A DNA stretch of 8,019 nucleotides. Origin: Oscillospiraceae bacterium. Lineage in GTDB: Bacteria; Bacillota_A; Clostridia; Oscillospirales; Oscillospiraceae. The stretch is from the NCBI GenBank assembly GCA_017627975.1, contig JAGAFT010000256.1, forward strand, positions 1 to 8,019, given 5' to 3'. How positions within the stretch are numbered: position 1 is the stretch's first letter; every line of letters starts with the position of its first letter. The position numbers and the translations under genes were made by a program. This document shows, piece by piece, positions 1-6,807 of the stretch. The notes below the pieces were generated by a model, which saw only the letters and a program-made list of their open reading frames with translations, was not told the DNA's origin and searched no databases.

Positions 1-242
1 GTGTAGACATCGTTCCAGGACACCACGTCCAGATTCAGCTTGATGCCGGGGTTGGCCGCTTCAAACTTCTCGACAAAGTTGGAGCCGTCCATGCCCTTGC
101 CCAAGAACCACTCGTTGGTGTTGGGACCGTACTGGCAGATGATGACATCGAGGGTGATCTCATCGTCCGCTGCGAAAGCCGCTGGGATCATGCAGAGCAT
201 GAGTGCAGCAATCAGGAAGAGTGCAAACAGTTTCTTTTTCAT
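1..242 (-). CDS. Carbohydrate ABC transporter substrate-binding protein (family 1), N-terminal part, cut by window edge
   Basis: Eighty complete codons of a secreted binding protein are visible before the left edge. The start is the ATG at 242-240, with an AGGAG ribosome binding site (251-255) eight bases upstream. Residues 1-25 form a classical signal peptide: a basic MKKK head, a hydrophobic stretch and an AFA-A cleavage site. The mature part begins with acidic residues and a beta strand (ITLDVI). It then has a helix of the type FVEKFEAANPGIKL followed by VVSWNDVYT, the pattern seen at the start of family 1 extracellular solute-binding proteins, which deliver sugars or oligosaccharides to ABC permeases. 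The only Cys in the signal (residue 17) is preceded by Leu and does not form a good lipobox. The gene has its own promoter and lies beyond the terminator of the uronate operon, so it probably begins a separate transport operon. The substrate cannot be read from this fragment; a uronate oligosaccharide is a guess from context. Confidence 0.8.
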   Translation of the reverse strand, partial: MKKKLFALFLIAALMLCMIPAAFAADDEITLDVIICQYGPNTNEWFLGKGMDGSNFVEKFEAANPGIKLNLDVVSWNDVY

Positions 243-306
243 GTTGATTTCTCCTTTTCTGTTTCTTTCTGGAATACCGGACTTTCACCGGCATCTCTTG
301 CTCTGC

Positions 307-335
307 ATTATAGCCCGCCTTGTATAATTTGTCAA
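307..335 (-). promoter_or_regulatory. Sigma-70/sigma-A type promoter of the binding-protein gene
   Basis: On the minus strand a perfect -35 hexamer TTGACA (335-330) is followed, after exactly 17 bases, by a perfect -10 hexamer TATAAT (312-307). Transcription would start near base 300, giving a leader of about 58 bases before the ATG at 242. The sequence upstream of the -35 box is rich in A and T runs (about 351-375), which could act as an UP-like element. A core promoter this close to consensus normally needs repression to be regulated. A GntR-like half-site pair, TTGT/ACAG, overlaps the -35 box at 329-339; that reading is tentative. Confidence 0.85.
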
Positions 336-385
336 ACAGGACCGGCAGTATGAACAAATTTTTGAACTATTTTTTGTGCATGTTT

Positions 386-404
386 ACAGCTGTCGTTCAG
401 CTGT
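386..404. repeat. 19-base inverted repeat, possible operator
   Basis: ACAGCTG and CAGCTGT form perfect seven-base arms around a five-base spacer. The centre lies roughly 95 bases upstream of the predicted transcription start of the binding-protein gene and just beyond the uxuA terminator. The symmetry and size suit a dimeric transcription factor site acting at a distance, but no regulator family can be named from the sequence, and a chance palindrome is possible. Confidence 0.35.
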
Positions 405-409
405 GTCCG

Positions 410-456
410 AAAAGCGTAAAACGCATCAGGCTGCAAGCATGCAGTCTGATGCGTTT
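410..456 (-). terminator. Intrinsic terminator of the uronate operon, downstream of uxuA
   Basis: Bases 419-435 and 440-456 form a long hairpin. Eleven perfect pairs (AAACGCATCAG with CTGATGCGTTT) are followed by one A-C mismatch in the minus-strand transcript and five more pairs closing a four-base loop. In that transcript the stem ends in a run of T and is followed by TACGCTTTT, a T-rich but interrupted tail; the plus-strand reading has no such tail, which sets the direction. It lies about 100 bases beyond the uxuA stop and ahead of the next promoter, as expected for the end of the operon. Confidence 0.75.
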
Positions 457-554
457 CCATCCTGATTCATTCCATTTTGATATTCGCCAAATCCTCCGGC
501 CAGCCGTCTTTCTTTTCTCTCTGCGGGCAGCCCACAGCGTTTGCGCAGTCAGAA

Positions 555-1640
555 TCAGGCTTCCGCTGCCTCCTTGTCCATCAAGTCCCAGGCTCCCAGC
601 ATGTACATGATGCCGAGCGCGCGGTCATACAGGCCGTAGCCGGGTCTCACGTTTCCGGGTGTTTCGTCCCAGAGCTGGCGCCCATGGTCCGGGCGGATAT
701 ATCCTTCAAAGCCGCACTCGTGATAGGCGCGCAGAATATCCAGGATTCCGGTATCTCCGTCGCAGTCGCGGTGGCTGGCCTCCGAGAAATCCCCGTTCGG
801 GAAGTGCTTGACGTTGCGGATGTGAGCAAACGCAATGCGGTCGCAATGCTTGCGAACCACGGCGGCCACGTTGTTCTTCGGGTTGGCATTCAGGCTGCCG
901 GAGCAGAGCGTGAGGCAGTTATACGGGTCGTCGACCATTTTCAGGAAGCGGTCGATGCTCTCGGCGTCCACCAGCAGGCGGGGCAGGCCGAAAATGTCCC
1001 AGGGCGGATCATCCATGTGGACCGCCATCTTGATGTCGCACTCATGGCAGACCGGCATAATCGCCTCCAGGAAGTATTTGAAGTTTGCCCAGAGTTTTTC
1101 TTTGGTCACATCCTTGTACGCATCAAAGAGCTCGTCCAGCCTGGCCATGCGCTCCGGTTCCCAGCCGGGGAAGGTCAGGCCGTTGAGATTCTCAAGAATG
1201 TAGTTCGCCATGGCCTTCGGGTCGTCCTGGATCATGCCCGCTTCATAGAAAAGCGCCGTTGAACCGTCTCCCACCGGGTGAAACAGGTCTGTGCGTGTCC
1301 AGTCAAAGATCGGCATGAAGTTATAGCAGATCACCTTGACGCCAAAGGGGGCGAGATTGCGGATGGTCTGGATATAGTTCTGAATGTATTGATCTCTCGT
1401 GGGCAGCCCGATTTTGATGTCGTCGTGAACGTTAACCGACTCCACCACTTCCGCATTGAAGCCTGCCGCCTCGATCTGATCGACGACGGTTTTGATCTCC
1501 GCCGGCTGCCAGACCTCCCCGGGCATCTTGTCGTGCAGCGCCCAGACAATGGTGCTTACCCCGGGAATCTGCCGGATATCCGACAGCGTGATTTTGTCAT
1601 TTCCTTCGCCGTACCAGCGAAAACCCATTTGCATCGGCAT
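555..1640 (-). CDS. uxuA: Mannonate dehydratase UxuA
   Basis: UxuA removes water from D-mannonate to give 2-keto-3-deoxy-D-gluconate, the step where the glucuronate branch joins common metabolism; it acts in the cytoplasm and needs Mn2+ or Fe2+. The 361-residue product is a TIM-barrel protein of the xylose-isomerase-like superfamily and is shorter than the roughly 394-residue E. coli enzyme, as in the short Gram-positive form. Family motifs run through its length: RWYG (8-11), VVESVNVHDDIK (65-76), VCYNFMPIFDWTRTDL (about 104-119), MAVHMDDPP (205-213), LCSGS (245-249), FAHIRNV (271-277) and RPDHGRQ (316-322). His208, Cys246, His273 and Asp318 match the expected metal ligands. The ATG at 1640 follows an AAGGAGG site seven bases away. 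The gene starts 11 bases after the regulator's stop codon and is the last gene before the terminator. Its usual partner UxuB is not in the window. Confidence 0.95.
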   Translation of the reverse strand: MPMQMGFRWYGEGNDKITLSDIRQIPGVSTIVWALHDKMPGEVWQPAEIKTVVDQIEAAGFNAEVVESVNVHDDIKIGLPTRDQYIQNYIQTIRNLAPFGVKVICYNFMPIFDWTRTDLFHPVGDGSTALFYEAGMIQDDPKAMANYILENLNGLTFPGWEPERMARLDELFDAYKDVTKEKLWANFKYFLEAIMPVCHECDIKMAVHMDDPPWDIFGLPRLLVDAESIDRFLKMVDDPYNCLTLCSGSLNANPKNNVAAVVRKHCDRIAFAHIRNVKHFPNGDFSEASHRDCDGDTGILDILRAYHECGFEGYIRPDHGRQLWDETPGNVRPGYGLYDRALGIMYMLGAWDLMDKEAAEA

Positions 1641-1651
1641 GTTCTTCCTCC

Positions 1652-2368
1652 TTAGCTCATGCTGAAATAGTCCGGATAGCGCTCCTGCACCGCGGCAAGA
1701 TTTTCCCGGTAACGGCCCATATGGACCTCCAGTCTCTCCAGCGTTGTTTTCAGGTCTCCGTCCGCGATCGCCTGATAGAGTCCGGTATGGTCTTTCACGT
1801 TGGTCTCCTGTCCCATAAAATGCAGGCTCAGCATACGCATGCGCTCAATATGCTGGAGCTGGCCAAACTGAATGCGGTAGTTCTCCTCCCGGCCAACCGC
1901 CAGAAACGCAATCCGGTGGAACTCGTTATCCAAGCGCAGAAGGTTCTTTCCCCTGTTCTCGCTCGAAAGCTCCGCATAGTGCCGGTAGGTTCGCAGATTC
2001 TCCTCATACAGCCATCGGTGTTCCTCCGTGATATGGCCGCAGGCCCTGGTGATGATTTCCTTCTCCAGGGCATAGCGGGCGAACTGCTCCGTATCCATCC
2101 GGTGAACGTCAATCGGTGAGACAAAGGTCCCTGTCTGAGGCTTCATCACAACCATGTTGCTGGTAGACAGGATGATCAGTGCCTCTCTTACCGGTGTGCG
2201 GCTCATCTGCAGCTCATCGGCAAGCTGTTTGTCGCTGATCGCTTCCCCGGGCTTGAGCTCACAGCCGATGATCTTGTCCCGTATGATCTGGTAGGCGGTC
2301 TCGCGCGCATTTCTGCCTGTTCCGGCTGCATGCGCATTCTTTTCCGTGTTATTGATCGGTATGACCAT
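1652..2368 (-). CDS. GntR-family transcriptional regulator, FadR subfamily with FCD domain
   Basis: The 238-residue protein has an N-terminal winged helix-turn-helix of the GntR type (about residues 22-84). Its signature segments are AYQIIRDKIIGCELKPG, ISDKQLADELQMSRTPVREAL and the wing QTGTFV. The C-terminal part (about 95-225) is an all-helical FCD effector domain. Asp147 and His151 (LDNEFH), His194 (DHTGLY) and His216 (EVHMGRY) match the four positions that usually bind a metal ion, so effector binding looks intact. Relatives such as ExuR and UxuR control hexuronate genes in response to uronates or their keto intermediates. Its position inside the operon, 39 bases after uxaA and 11 before uxuA, suggests that it represses this locus and is itself co-regulated; that is inference. 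The ATG at 2368 is preceded by a purine-rich stretch (AAGGGGGCGGA). A specific name (uxuR or exuR) cannot be chosen from sequence alone. Confidence 0.92.
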   Translation of the reverse strand: MVIPINNTEKNAHAAGTGRNARETAYQIIRDKIIGCELKPGEAISDKQLADELQMSRTPVREALIILSTSNMVVMKPQTGTFVSPIDVHRMDTEQFARYALEKEIITRACGHITEEHRWLYEENLRTYRHYAELSSENRGKNLLRLDNEFHRIAFLAVGREENYRIQFGQLQHIERMRMLSLHFMGQETNVKDHTGLYQAIADGDLKTTLERLEVHMGRYRENLAAVQERYPDYFSMS

Positions 2369-2407
2369 TCCGCCCCCTTCCCTCTTGGTTCTGTATCACG
2401 GATTCTT

Positions 2408-3886
2408 TCAAAGCACCACACCGTCTTTGAAAATGGAGATTTCTCTGGCGTTGTGCAGTTCGTTTTTCGTCTGCCGGCCGCCGGCAACCTCCAGCACAAA
2501 GTCCAGCAGGCGCTCGCCCGCTTCATCCGGGCTCTCTCCCTCGGCGACGGTCCCGGCGTTAAAGTCGATCCAGTTGCCCTTCTTCTCATACAGCGCGGTA
2601 TTGGTGGATATTTTGACCGTGGGCACCGGCGCTCCGAAGGGGGTGCCGCGCCCGGTGGTGAATAAAATCAGATGGGCGCCGGCCGCGGTCAGATCCGTCG
2701 CCGAGACCAGATCATTGCCCGGACCGGAAAGCAGGTTCAGACCCTTTCTGCGCACGGGCTCGGCATACTCCAGCACGTCCGTGATCTGGGCGCTTCCGCC
2801 CTTCTGGACACAGCCGCAGGACTTGTCCTCGAGCGTGGTGATGCCGCCGGCCTTGTTGCCGGGGCTCGGGTTTTCATAGACCACCTGGCCGTGGCTGACA
2901 AAATAGTCCTTGAAGCGGTTGACCATCCGCACCGCCTTGTCAAAGACCTCCCTGGTTTCGCAGCGGGAGAACAGAATGTTTTCCGCGCCGAACATCTCAG
3001 GTACTTCGGTCAGGACGGTGCTTCCGCCCAGAGCCACCAGCCGGTCCGAAAAGCGTCCCACGGTGGGATTGGCCGTGATGCCGGACAGGCCGTCCGAGCC
3101 GCCGCACTTCATGCCGACCACAAGCTCTGAGGCCGGAATTTCTTCCCGCCGGAACTGTCCGGCATAGGCCGCCAGCTCTTCCAGCAGCGCGGCGCCGGCG
3201 GCCAGCTCGTCTTCCGCCTGCTGGCAGACCAGGAACTTGACCCGTCGGTCATCCCACTCCCCCAGCTCGGCTTTGAACTGTTCCTGCGTCAGGTTTTCAC
3301 AGCCCAGGCTCAGCACCAGCACGCCCCCCGCGTTGGGATGGCGAACCAGCGCCGCCAGGAGCTTCCGCGTCTGGGCATGGTCCTCTCCCATCTGGCTGCA
3401 ACCGAAGGGATGGGCGAAGGTATAGAGACCGTCGATGCTGCCGGTGACCAGATGCTGATTCTCCTTCACCAGCGCGGTCGCGATGCTGTTGACACAGCCC
3501 ACGGTGGGGATGATCCAGAGCTCGTTGCGCACGGCGGCACGCCCGTCCTCGCGGCGGTAGCCCTGAAACGTTCTGGGCTCTGTCGCGGGCAGCGGAAATA
3601 TCCTGTGCTCATAGGCATAGTCCGCGCTCTCGCTGAGCCCGGTCCGTACGTTATGGACATGGACCCAGGTTCCCGCCGGGATCTCCGTCTTTGCAATACC
3701 GATCGGATTGCCGTACTTGACGACCGCTTCCCCTTCGGGAATCGTGCTCAGCGCGATTTTGTGTCCGCGGGCGATGTTCTCTGAGGCGGTAACTTCCGCG
3801 CCGCCCGATGTCAGGTGTTCGCCTGCAGTGAGATCGGTCAGGGCCACCGCCACATTATCCGCGGGATGGATGCGGATGAGCTTCAT
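2408..3886 (-). CDS. uxaA: Altronate dehydratase UxaA
   Basis: UxaA dehydrates D-altronate to 2-keto-3-deoxy-D-gluconate, the third step of galacturonate breakdown, as an Fe2+-dependent cytoplasmic enzyme. The 492-residue product is almost the same length as the E. coli protein (495) and collinear with it. An N-terminal SAF domain (about 1-82, with IHPADNVAVAL and VHVHNVRT) is followed by the large catalytic region. That region contains AVRNELWIIPTVGCVN (118-133), FGCSQMGEDH (161-170), RHPNAGGVLVLSLGCEN (182-198), KCGGSDGLSGITANP (260-274), EVPEMFGAE (294-302), ENPSPGNKAGGITTLEDK (338-355) and STGRGTP-like TTGRGTPFGAP (410-420). A GTG three codons upstream is also in frame, but it lies inside the Shine-Dalgarno sequence. 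The ATG at 3886 has AAGGAG eight bases upstream and begins with the family's MxxIxIHxxDNVAVAL pattern. That ATG overlaps the uxaB stop as ATGA, which implies coupled translation. Confidence 0.96.
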   Translation of the reverse strand: MKLIRIHPADNVAVALTDLTAGEHLTSGGAEVTASENIARGHKIALSTIPEGEAVVKYGNPIGIAKTEIPAGTWVHVHNVRTGLSESADYAYEHRIFPLPATEPRTFQGYRREDGRAAVRNELWIIPTVGCVNSIATALVKENQHLVTGSIDGLYTFAHPFGCSQMGEDHAQTRKLLAALVRHPNAGGVLVLSLGCENLTQEQFKAELGEWDDRRVKFLVCQQAEDELAAGAALLEELAAYAGQFRREEIPASELVVGMKCGGSDGLSGITANPTVGRFSDRLVALGGSTVLTEVPEMFGAENILFSRCETREVFDKAVRMVNRFKDYFVSHGQVVYENPSPGNKAGGITTLEDKSCGCVQKGGSAQITDVLEYAEPVRRKGLNLLSGPGNDLVSATDLTAAGAHLILFTTGRGTPFGAPVPTVKISTNTALYEKKGNWIDFNAGTVAEGESPDEAGERLLDFVLEVAGGRQTKNELHNAREISIFKDGVVL

Positions 3887-5337
3887 CCCGCGCACTCCTT
3901 CATGGCTTCATACATGCCGACTTCGTCAATGCGGTTCAGATCGGCGGTCACAGCCTCTTCCAGTCCGTCGATTCCGTTCAGCGCTCCGTCCCAGAAGCGC
4001 TCGTCGGTCACAACCGCATGCACGAGGGCGGCGTTGTCGTCATTCTTATGCGCAGCAAAGAAGTCCAGCACCCACTGGTCATCCCGCACGGGGTATGCCT
4101 CCCCGTTTCGTTCGCCTCTGCAGTAGAAGGCGATGAAGGCGGCCAGCGAGAACGTGAGGCGTTTCGGCAGCTTCCCGGCCCGCTTTACATATTCCGTCAG
4201 GCTGGGCATCACGCGCGCTTTCCACTTGGAAGCGGAGTTCAGGGAGATATCCAGCAGCTGATGGTCGATGTACGGATTGTCAAACCGGTCGATCACCGAA
4301 GCGGCAAAGGAACTGAGTTCTTCCTTCGGCAGATCGAGCGTCGGGATGATTTCCTCGAACATGGTTTTCTCCAGAAAGCTGCGGATCGCTTCATCCTGCA
4401 TGCAGTCGCGCACGATGTTCTTGCCGCCCAAGTAAGCGCCGAGGACCATGGAGGTATGGGCGCCGTTGAGGATGCGCACCTTGCGCTGCTTATAGGGCGT
4501 CACGTCGTCCACCACCTGGATGGGAAGCCCCGCCTGCTCGAAGGGAAGCTCGTCCCGGATGGACTGCGGTCCCTCGATCACCCAGGCCGCGAAAACCTCT
4601 CCGGTGTCGATGAGCTGGTCCTCATACCCAAACTCCTCCCAGAGGCGCGGTGCATCGGCCTTCGGGGAACCGGTGACGATCCGGTCCACCAGGGTGGAGC
4701 AGAAGATGTTCTCCTTATCCAGCCACGCGGCAAAGCCGTCCTCCAGCCCCCAGAGCTTCACATATTCGTTGACGCAGCGGCGCAGCTCCTGGCCGTTGTG
4801 GTCGATCAGCTCGCAGGAAAGGATGATGACGCCGGGAAGGCCCAGCTTCCAGCGCTCATGCAGGAAAACCGTGAGTTTTGCGGGGAAGGCGGAGGGCGGT
4901 GTATCCTCGGCCCTGCAGGCCGGGTCAAAGGCGATCCCCGCTTCCGTCGTATTGGAGATCACAAAACGCAGCACCGGGTTGCGCGCACAGTCCAGAAGCT
5001 TTTCCCAGTCGCGTTTGGGATCCAGGCAGCGGGACGCGGCCGAGATCACTCTCCTGCGCTCCACAGGCTGTCCGTTCTCGCGTCCGCGCAGGATCAGCGT
5101 ATAGAGTCCGTCCTGCTCGGCGAAACGGTCCGCCGCTTCCGGGTGGCCTCCGCGGGGCTGAACCAGAACGACCTTACTGTTGAAGCCGGCCTTCTCATTC
5201 ATCAGGTCGACGAAGCAGTCGGCGAACGCCCGCAGAAAGTTTCCTTCCCCGAATTGTACCACGCGCTCAGGCGCATCTTTCAGAAGATAGCCGGAATAAC
5301 CCTGTTTTTCCAGTGTTGCAAATGATAAACGGTCCAT
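3883..5337 (-). CDS. uxaB: Tagaturonate reductase (altronate oxidoreductase) UxaB
   Basis: UxaB reduces D-tagaturonate to D-altronate with NADH, the second step of galacturonate catabolism. The 484-residue product belongs to the polyol-specific long-chain dehydrogenase family and matches the length of E. coli UxaB (483). The N-terminal nucleotide-binding part starts with RVVQFGEGNFLRAF (25-38) and includes QDGLYTLILRG (75-85) and SNTTEAGI (128-135). The catalytic half contains FCSTLVDRIVTG (212-223), VVDDVTPYKQRK (275-286) and LNGAHT (290-295). Lys286, Asn291 and His294 fit the Lys-Asn-His active-site pattern of the family. The C-terminal part has EEIIPTLDLP (328-337), RFDNPYIDHQLL (351-362) and RGERNGEAYPV (407-417). 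Close resemblance to UxaB along the whole chain makes fructuronate reductase (UxuB) or mannitol dehydrogenase less likely. The ATG at 5337 has AAGGAG (5348-5353) ten bases upstream. The gene lies 23 bases after uxaC and overlaps uxaA by four bases. Confidence 0.95.
   Translation of the reverse strand: MDRLSFATLEKQGYSGYLLKDAPERVVQFGEGNFLRAFADCFVDLMNEKAGFNSKVVLVQPRGGHPEAADRFAEQDGLYTLILRGRENGQPVERRRVISAASRCLDPKRDWEKLLDCARNPVLRFVISNTTEAGIAFDPACRAEDTPPSAFPAKLTVFLHERWKLGLPGVIILSCELIDHNGQELRRCVNEYVKLWGLEDGFAAWLDKENIFCSTLVDRIVTGSPKADAPRLWEEFGYEDQLIDTGEVFAAWVIEGPQSIRDELPFEQAGLPIQVVDDVTPYKQRKVRILNGAHTSMVLGAYLGGKNIVRDCMQDEAIRSFLEKTMFEEIIPTLDLPKEELSSFAASVIDRFDNPYIDHQLLDISLNSASKWKARVMPSLTEYVKRAGKLPKRLTFSLAAFIAFYCRGERNGEAYPVRDDQWVLDFFAAHKNDDNAALVHAVVTDERFWDGALNGIDGLEEAVTADLNRIDEVGMYEAMKECAG
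3895..3900 (-). promoter_or_regulatory. Ribosome binding site that fixes the uxaA start
   Basis: AAGGAG on the minus strand lies eight bases before the ATG at 3886-3884 and inside the last codons of uxaB. Because the alternative upstream GTG (3895-3893) begins within this site, it could not use it. The ATG is therefore preferred. Confidence 0.75.
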
Positions 5338-5360
5338 TTGAGATTTTCTCCTTCCGTCAG

Positions 5361-6794
5361 TCAGAGTTCAAAATAGCGTTCAGCATTCCGGAAGCAGACT
5401 CCCTCGACGATGCGCTTGAGTGCTTTGTCGTCATTGGGATACTCGCCGTTCTCCACCCAGTTGCCCACCAGGTTGCAGAGGATGCGCCGGAAATAGTCGT
5501 GTCTTGCATAGCTGAGGAAGGAGCGCGAGTCGGTCAGCATGCCGACAAAATTCCCCAGCAGGCTCAGGTTGGCCAGGGACTTCATCTGCTCCTCCATGCC
5601 GGATTTGGTATCATTGAACCACCAGGCACTGCCGTGCTGGATTTTTCCGGGAACCTCATCCGACTGGAAGCTGCCGAGTATGGTGCCGAGCTGTGCGTTG
5701 TCTGCGGGGTTGAGGGAGTAGAGAATCGTCTTCGGCAGCTCGCCGCTCTCATCCAGTGCAGACAGGAAACGGGCGATGTCCTGGCCGCAGGTGTTCTGGG
5801 AGATCATGTCAAAGCCGGTATCGGGCCCCAGTTTGCGGAACATACGCTCGTTTGCATTTCTGTAGCAGGAATAGTGGATCTGCATGGCGATTCCGAGCCG
5901 GTGGTAGGCTTTGCCCAGGCACAGAAGGACGGCCGTCTGATACTTCTCGGCCTCTTTTTTGCTCACGCTCTCGCCGGCCATCGCTTTTTGGAAAATCTCG
6001 TTGACCTTCTTGGCGGAGGCGGGGCGGAAGGGGACATAATCCAGGCCGTGGTCGCTGGCGCGGCAGCCCATGGTCTTGAAGAATTCCAGGCGCTGTACCA
6101 AGGCGTCCATGACTTCCTCTGCCGAATCGAGGCTTTCCTTTCCGACGCTCTTTGCCAGCTTCCCGATGTATTCGGCAAAGCCTTCCTTCTGGATGTTGAT
6201 GGCCTTGTCCGGGCGGAAGGACGGGCAGACCTTCACATCGATGCTCTCGTCGGCCGCGATGCGCCCGTGCCATTCCAGAGTATCCACGGGATCGTCGGTG
6301 GTGCCGATGAACGCCACATTCGCCTTCTTGATGATGCCGCGCACGGTCAGGTCCGGATCCGTCCGAAGCTTTTCGTTGCAGAAGTTCCAGGCCTCTTCGG
6401 CGTTTTCCACCGTCAGGGGCTTGTCATAGCCGAAAAACTGCCGCAGTTCCAGGTTGCACCAATGATACATCGGGTTTCCGATGGCCATCTCCAGCGCCTC
6501 GACAAACTTGAGGAAGCGCTCATAATCCGGCCGGTCTCCCGTGATATAATCCTCGCTGACACCGTTGGAGCGCATCACGCGCCATTTATAGTGATCTCCG
6601 AAATAGCCGCCCTCCGGCTGCTTTCCGCCCAGCCACACCTCGACAAGGTTGTCGAAGCGGCGATCTTCGAAGATTTCTTTCGGATTGATGTGGCAGTGGT
6701 AGTCCACCAGCGGCATATGCTCTGCATAGTCGTGAAACAGGTGTTTGGCGGTCTCCGTCTCCAGCAGAAAATCTTTGTCCATGAATTCTTTCAT
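5361..6794 (-). CDS. uxaC: Uronate (glucuronate/galacturonate) isomerase UxaC
   Basis: UxaC interconverts D-galacturonate and D-tagaturonate, and D-glucuronate and D-fructuronate. It is therefore the entry enzyme for both branches encoded here. The 477-residue protein belongs to the amidohydrolase superfamily and parallels the E. coli enzyme (470) throughout. Hallmarks are FMDKDFLLETETAKHLFHDY (4-23), the strand-1 VDYHCH pair with His33 and His35, GDHYKWRVMRSNGV (66-79), GNPMYHWCNLELR (106-118), IGTTDDPVDTLEWH (163-176), FRPDKA (193-198) and WWFNDTKSGMEEQM (391-404). A further one is GMLTDSRSFLSYARHDYFRR (418-437). A stretch around 57-65 (GKQPEGGYF) has no counterpart in the E. coli protein. 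The open frame continues upstream into the cupin gene, but the ATG at 6794 is chosen because GGAGGA lies six bases before it and the family pattern begins there. The cupin stop codon is 13 bases upstream. Confidence 0.96.
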   Translation of the reverse strand: MKEFMDKDFLLETETAKHLFHDYAEHMPLVDYHCHINPKEIFEDRRFDNLVEVWLGGKQPEGGYFGDHYKWRVMRSNGVSEDYITGDRPDYERFLKFVEALEMAIGNPMYHWCNLELRQFFGYDKPLTVENAEEAWNFCNEKLRTDPDLTVRGIIKKANVAFIGTTDDPVDTLEWHGRIAADESIDVKVCPSFRPDKAINIQKEGFAEYIGKLAKSVGKESLDSAEEVMDALVQRLEFFKTMGCRASDHGLDYVPFRPASAKKVNEIFQKAMAGESVSKKEAEKYQTAVLLCLGKAYHRLGIAMQIHYSCYRNANERMFRKLGPDTGFDMISQNTCGQDIARFLSALDESGELPKTILYSLNPADNAQLGTILGSFQSDEVPGKIQHGSAWWFNDTKSGMEEQMKSLANLSLLGNFVGMLTDSRSFLSYARHDYFRRILCNLVGNWVENGEYPNDDKALKRIVEGVCFRNAERYFEL

Positions 6795-6800
6795 TGTTTT

Positions 6801-6806
6801 TCCTCC
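6801..6806 (-). promoter_or_regulatory. Ribosome binding site that fixes the uxaC start
   Basis: GGAGGA on the minus strand, six bases before the ATG at 6794-6792, lies in the 13-base gap after the cupin stop codon. It rules against longer in-frame starts inside the cupin gene and against the internal ATG four codons further on. Confidence 0.75.
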
Positions 6807-6807
6807 G

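Larger units (their letters stand above)
243..554. other. Intergenic region between uxuA and the ABC binding-protein gene
   Basis: This 312-base gap separates the end of the uronate operon from the next transcription unit. Reading leftwards it holds about 85 bases of uxuA 3' untranslated sequence with nothing recognisable, then the terminator hairpin, a 19-base inverted repeat, an A/T-rich stretch (about 351-375), a consensus promoter and the leader of the binding-protein gene. No supported coding region or known RNA gene was found here on either strand. Confidence 0.7.

Noticed and set aside
160..357. Minus-strand 65-codon frame through the binding-protein leader
   Set aside because: It overlaps the consensus promoter and the leader and signal-peptide coding region in another frame, and the translation is arginine/lysine-rich shadow sequence.
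467..535. Short 22-codon minus-strand frame after uxuA, starting with GTG and ending in a KME peptide
   Set aside because: No ribosome binding site at a suitable distance, no recognisable similarity, and it lies in the operon's 3' untranslated region before the terminator.
3887..3895. GTG start for uxaA three codons upstream
   Set aside because: The GTG begins within the AAGGAG site itself; the ATG at 3886 has proper spacing and matches the family N-terminus.
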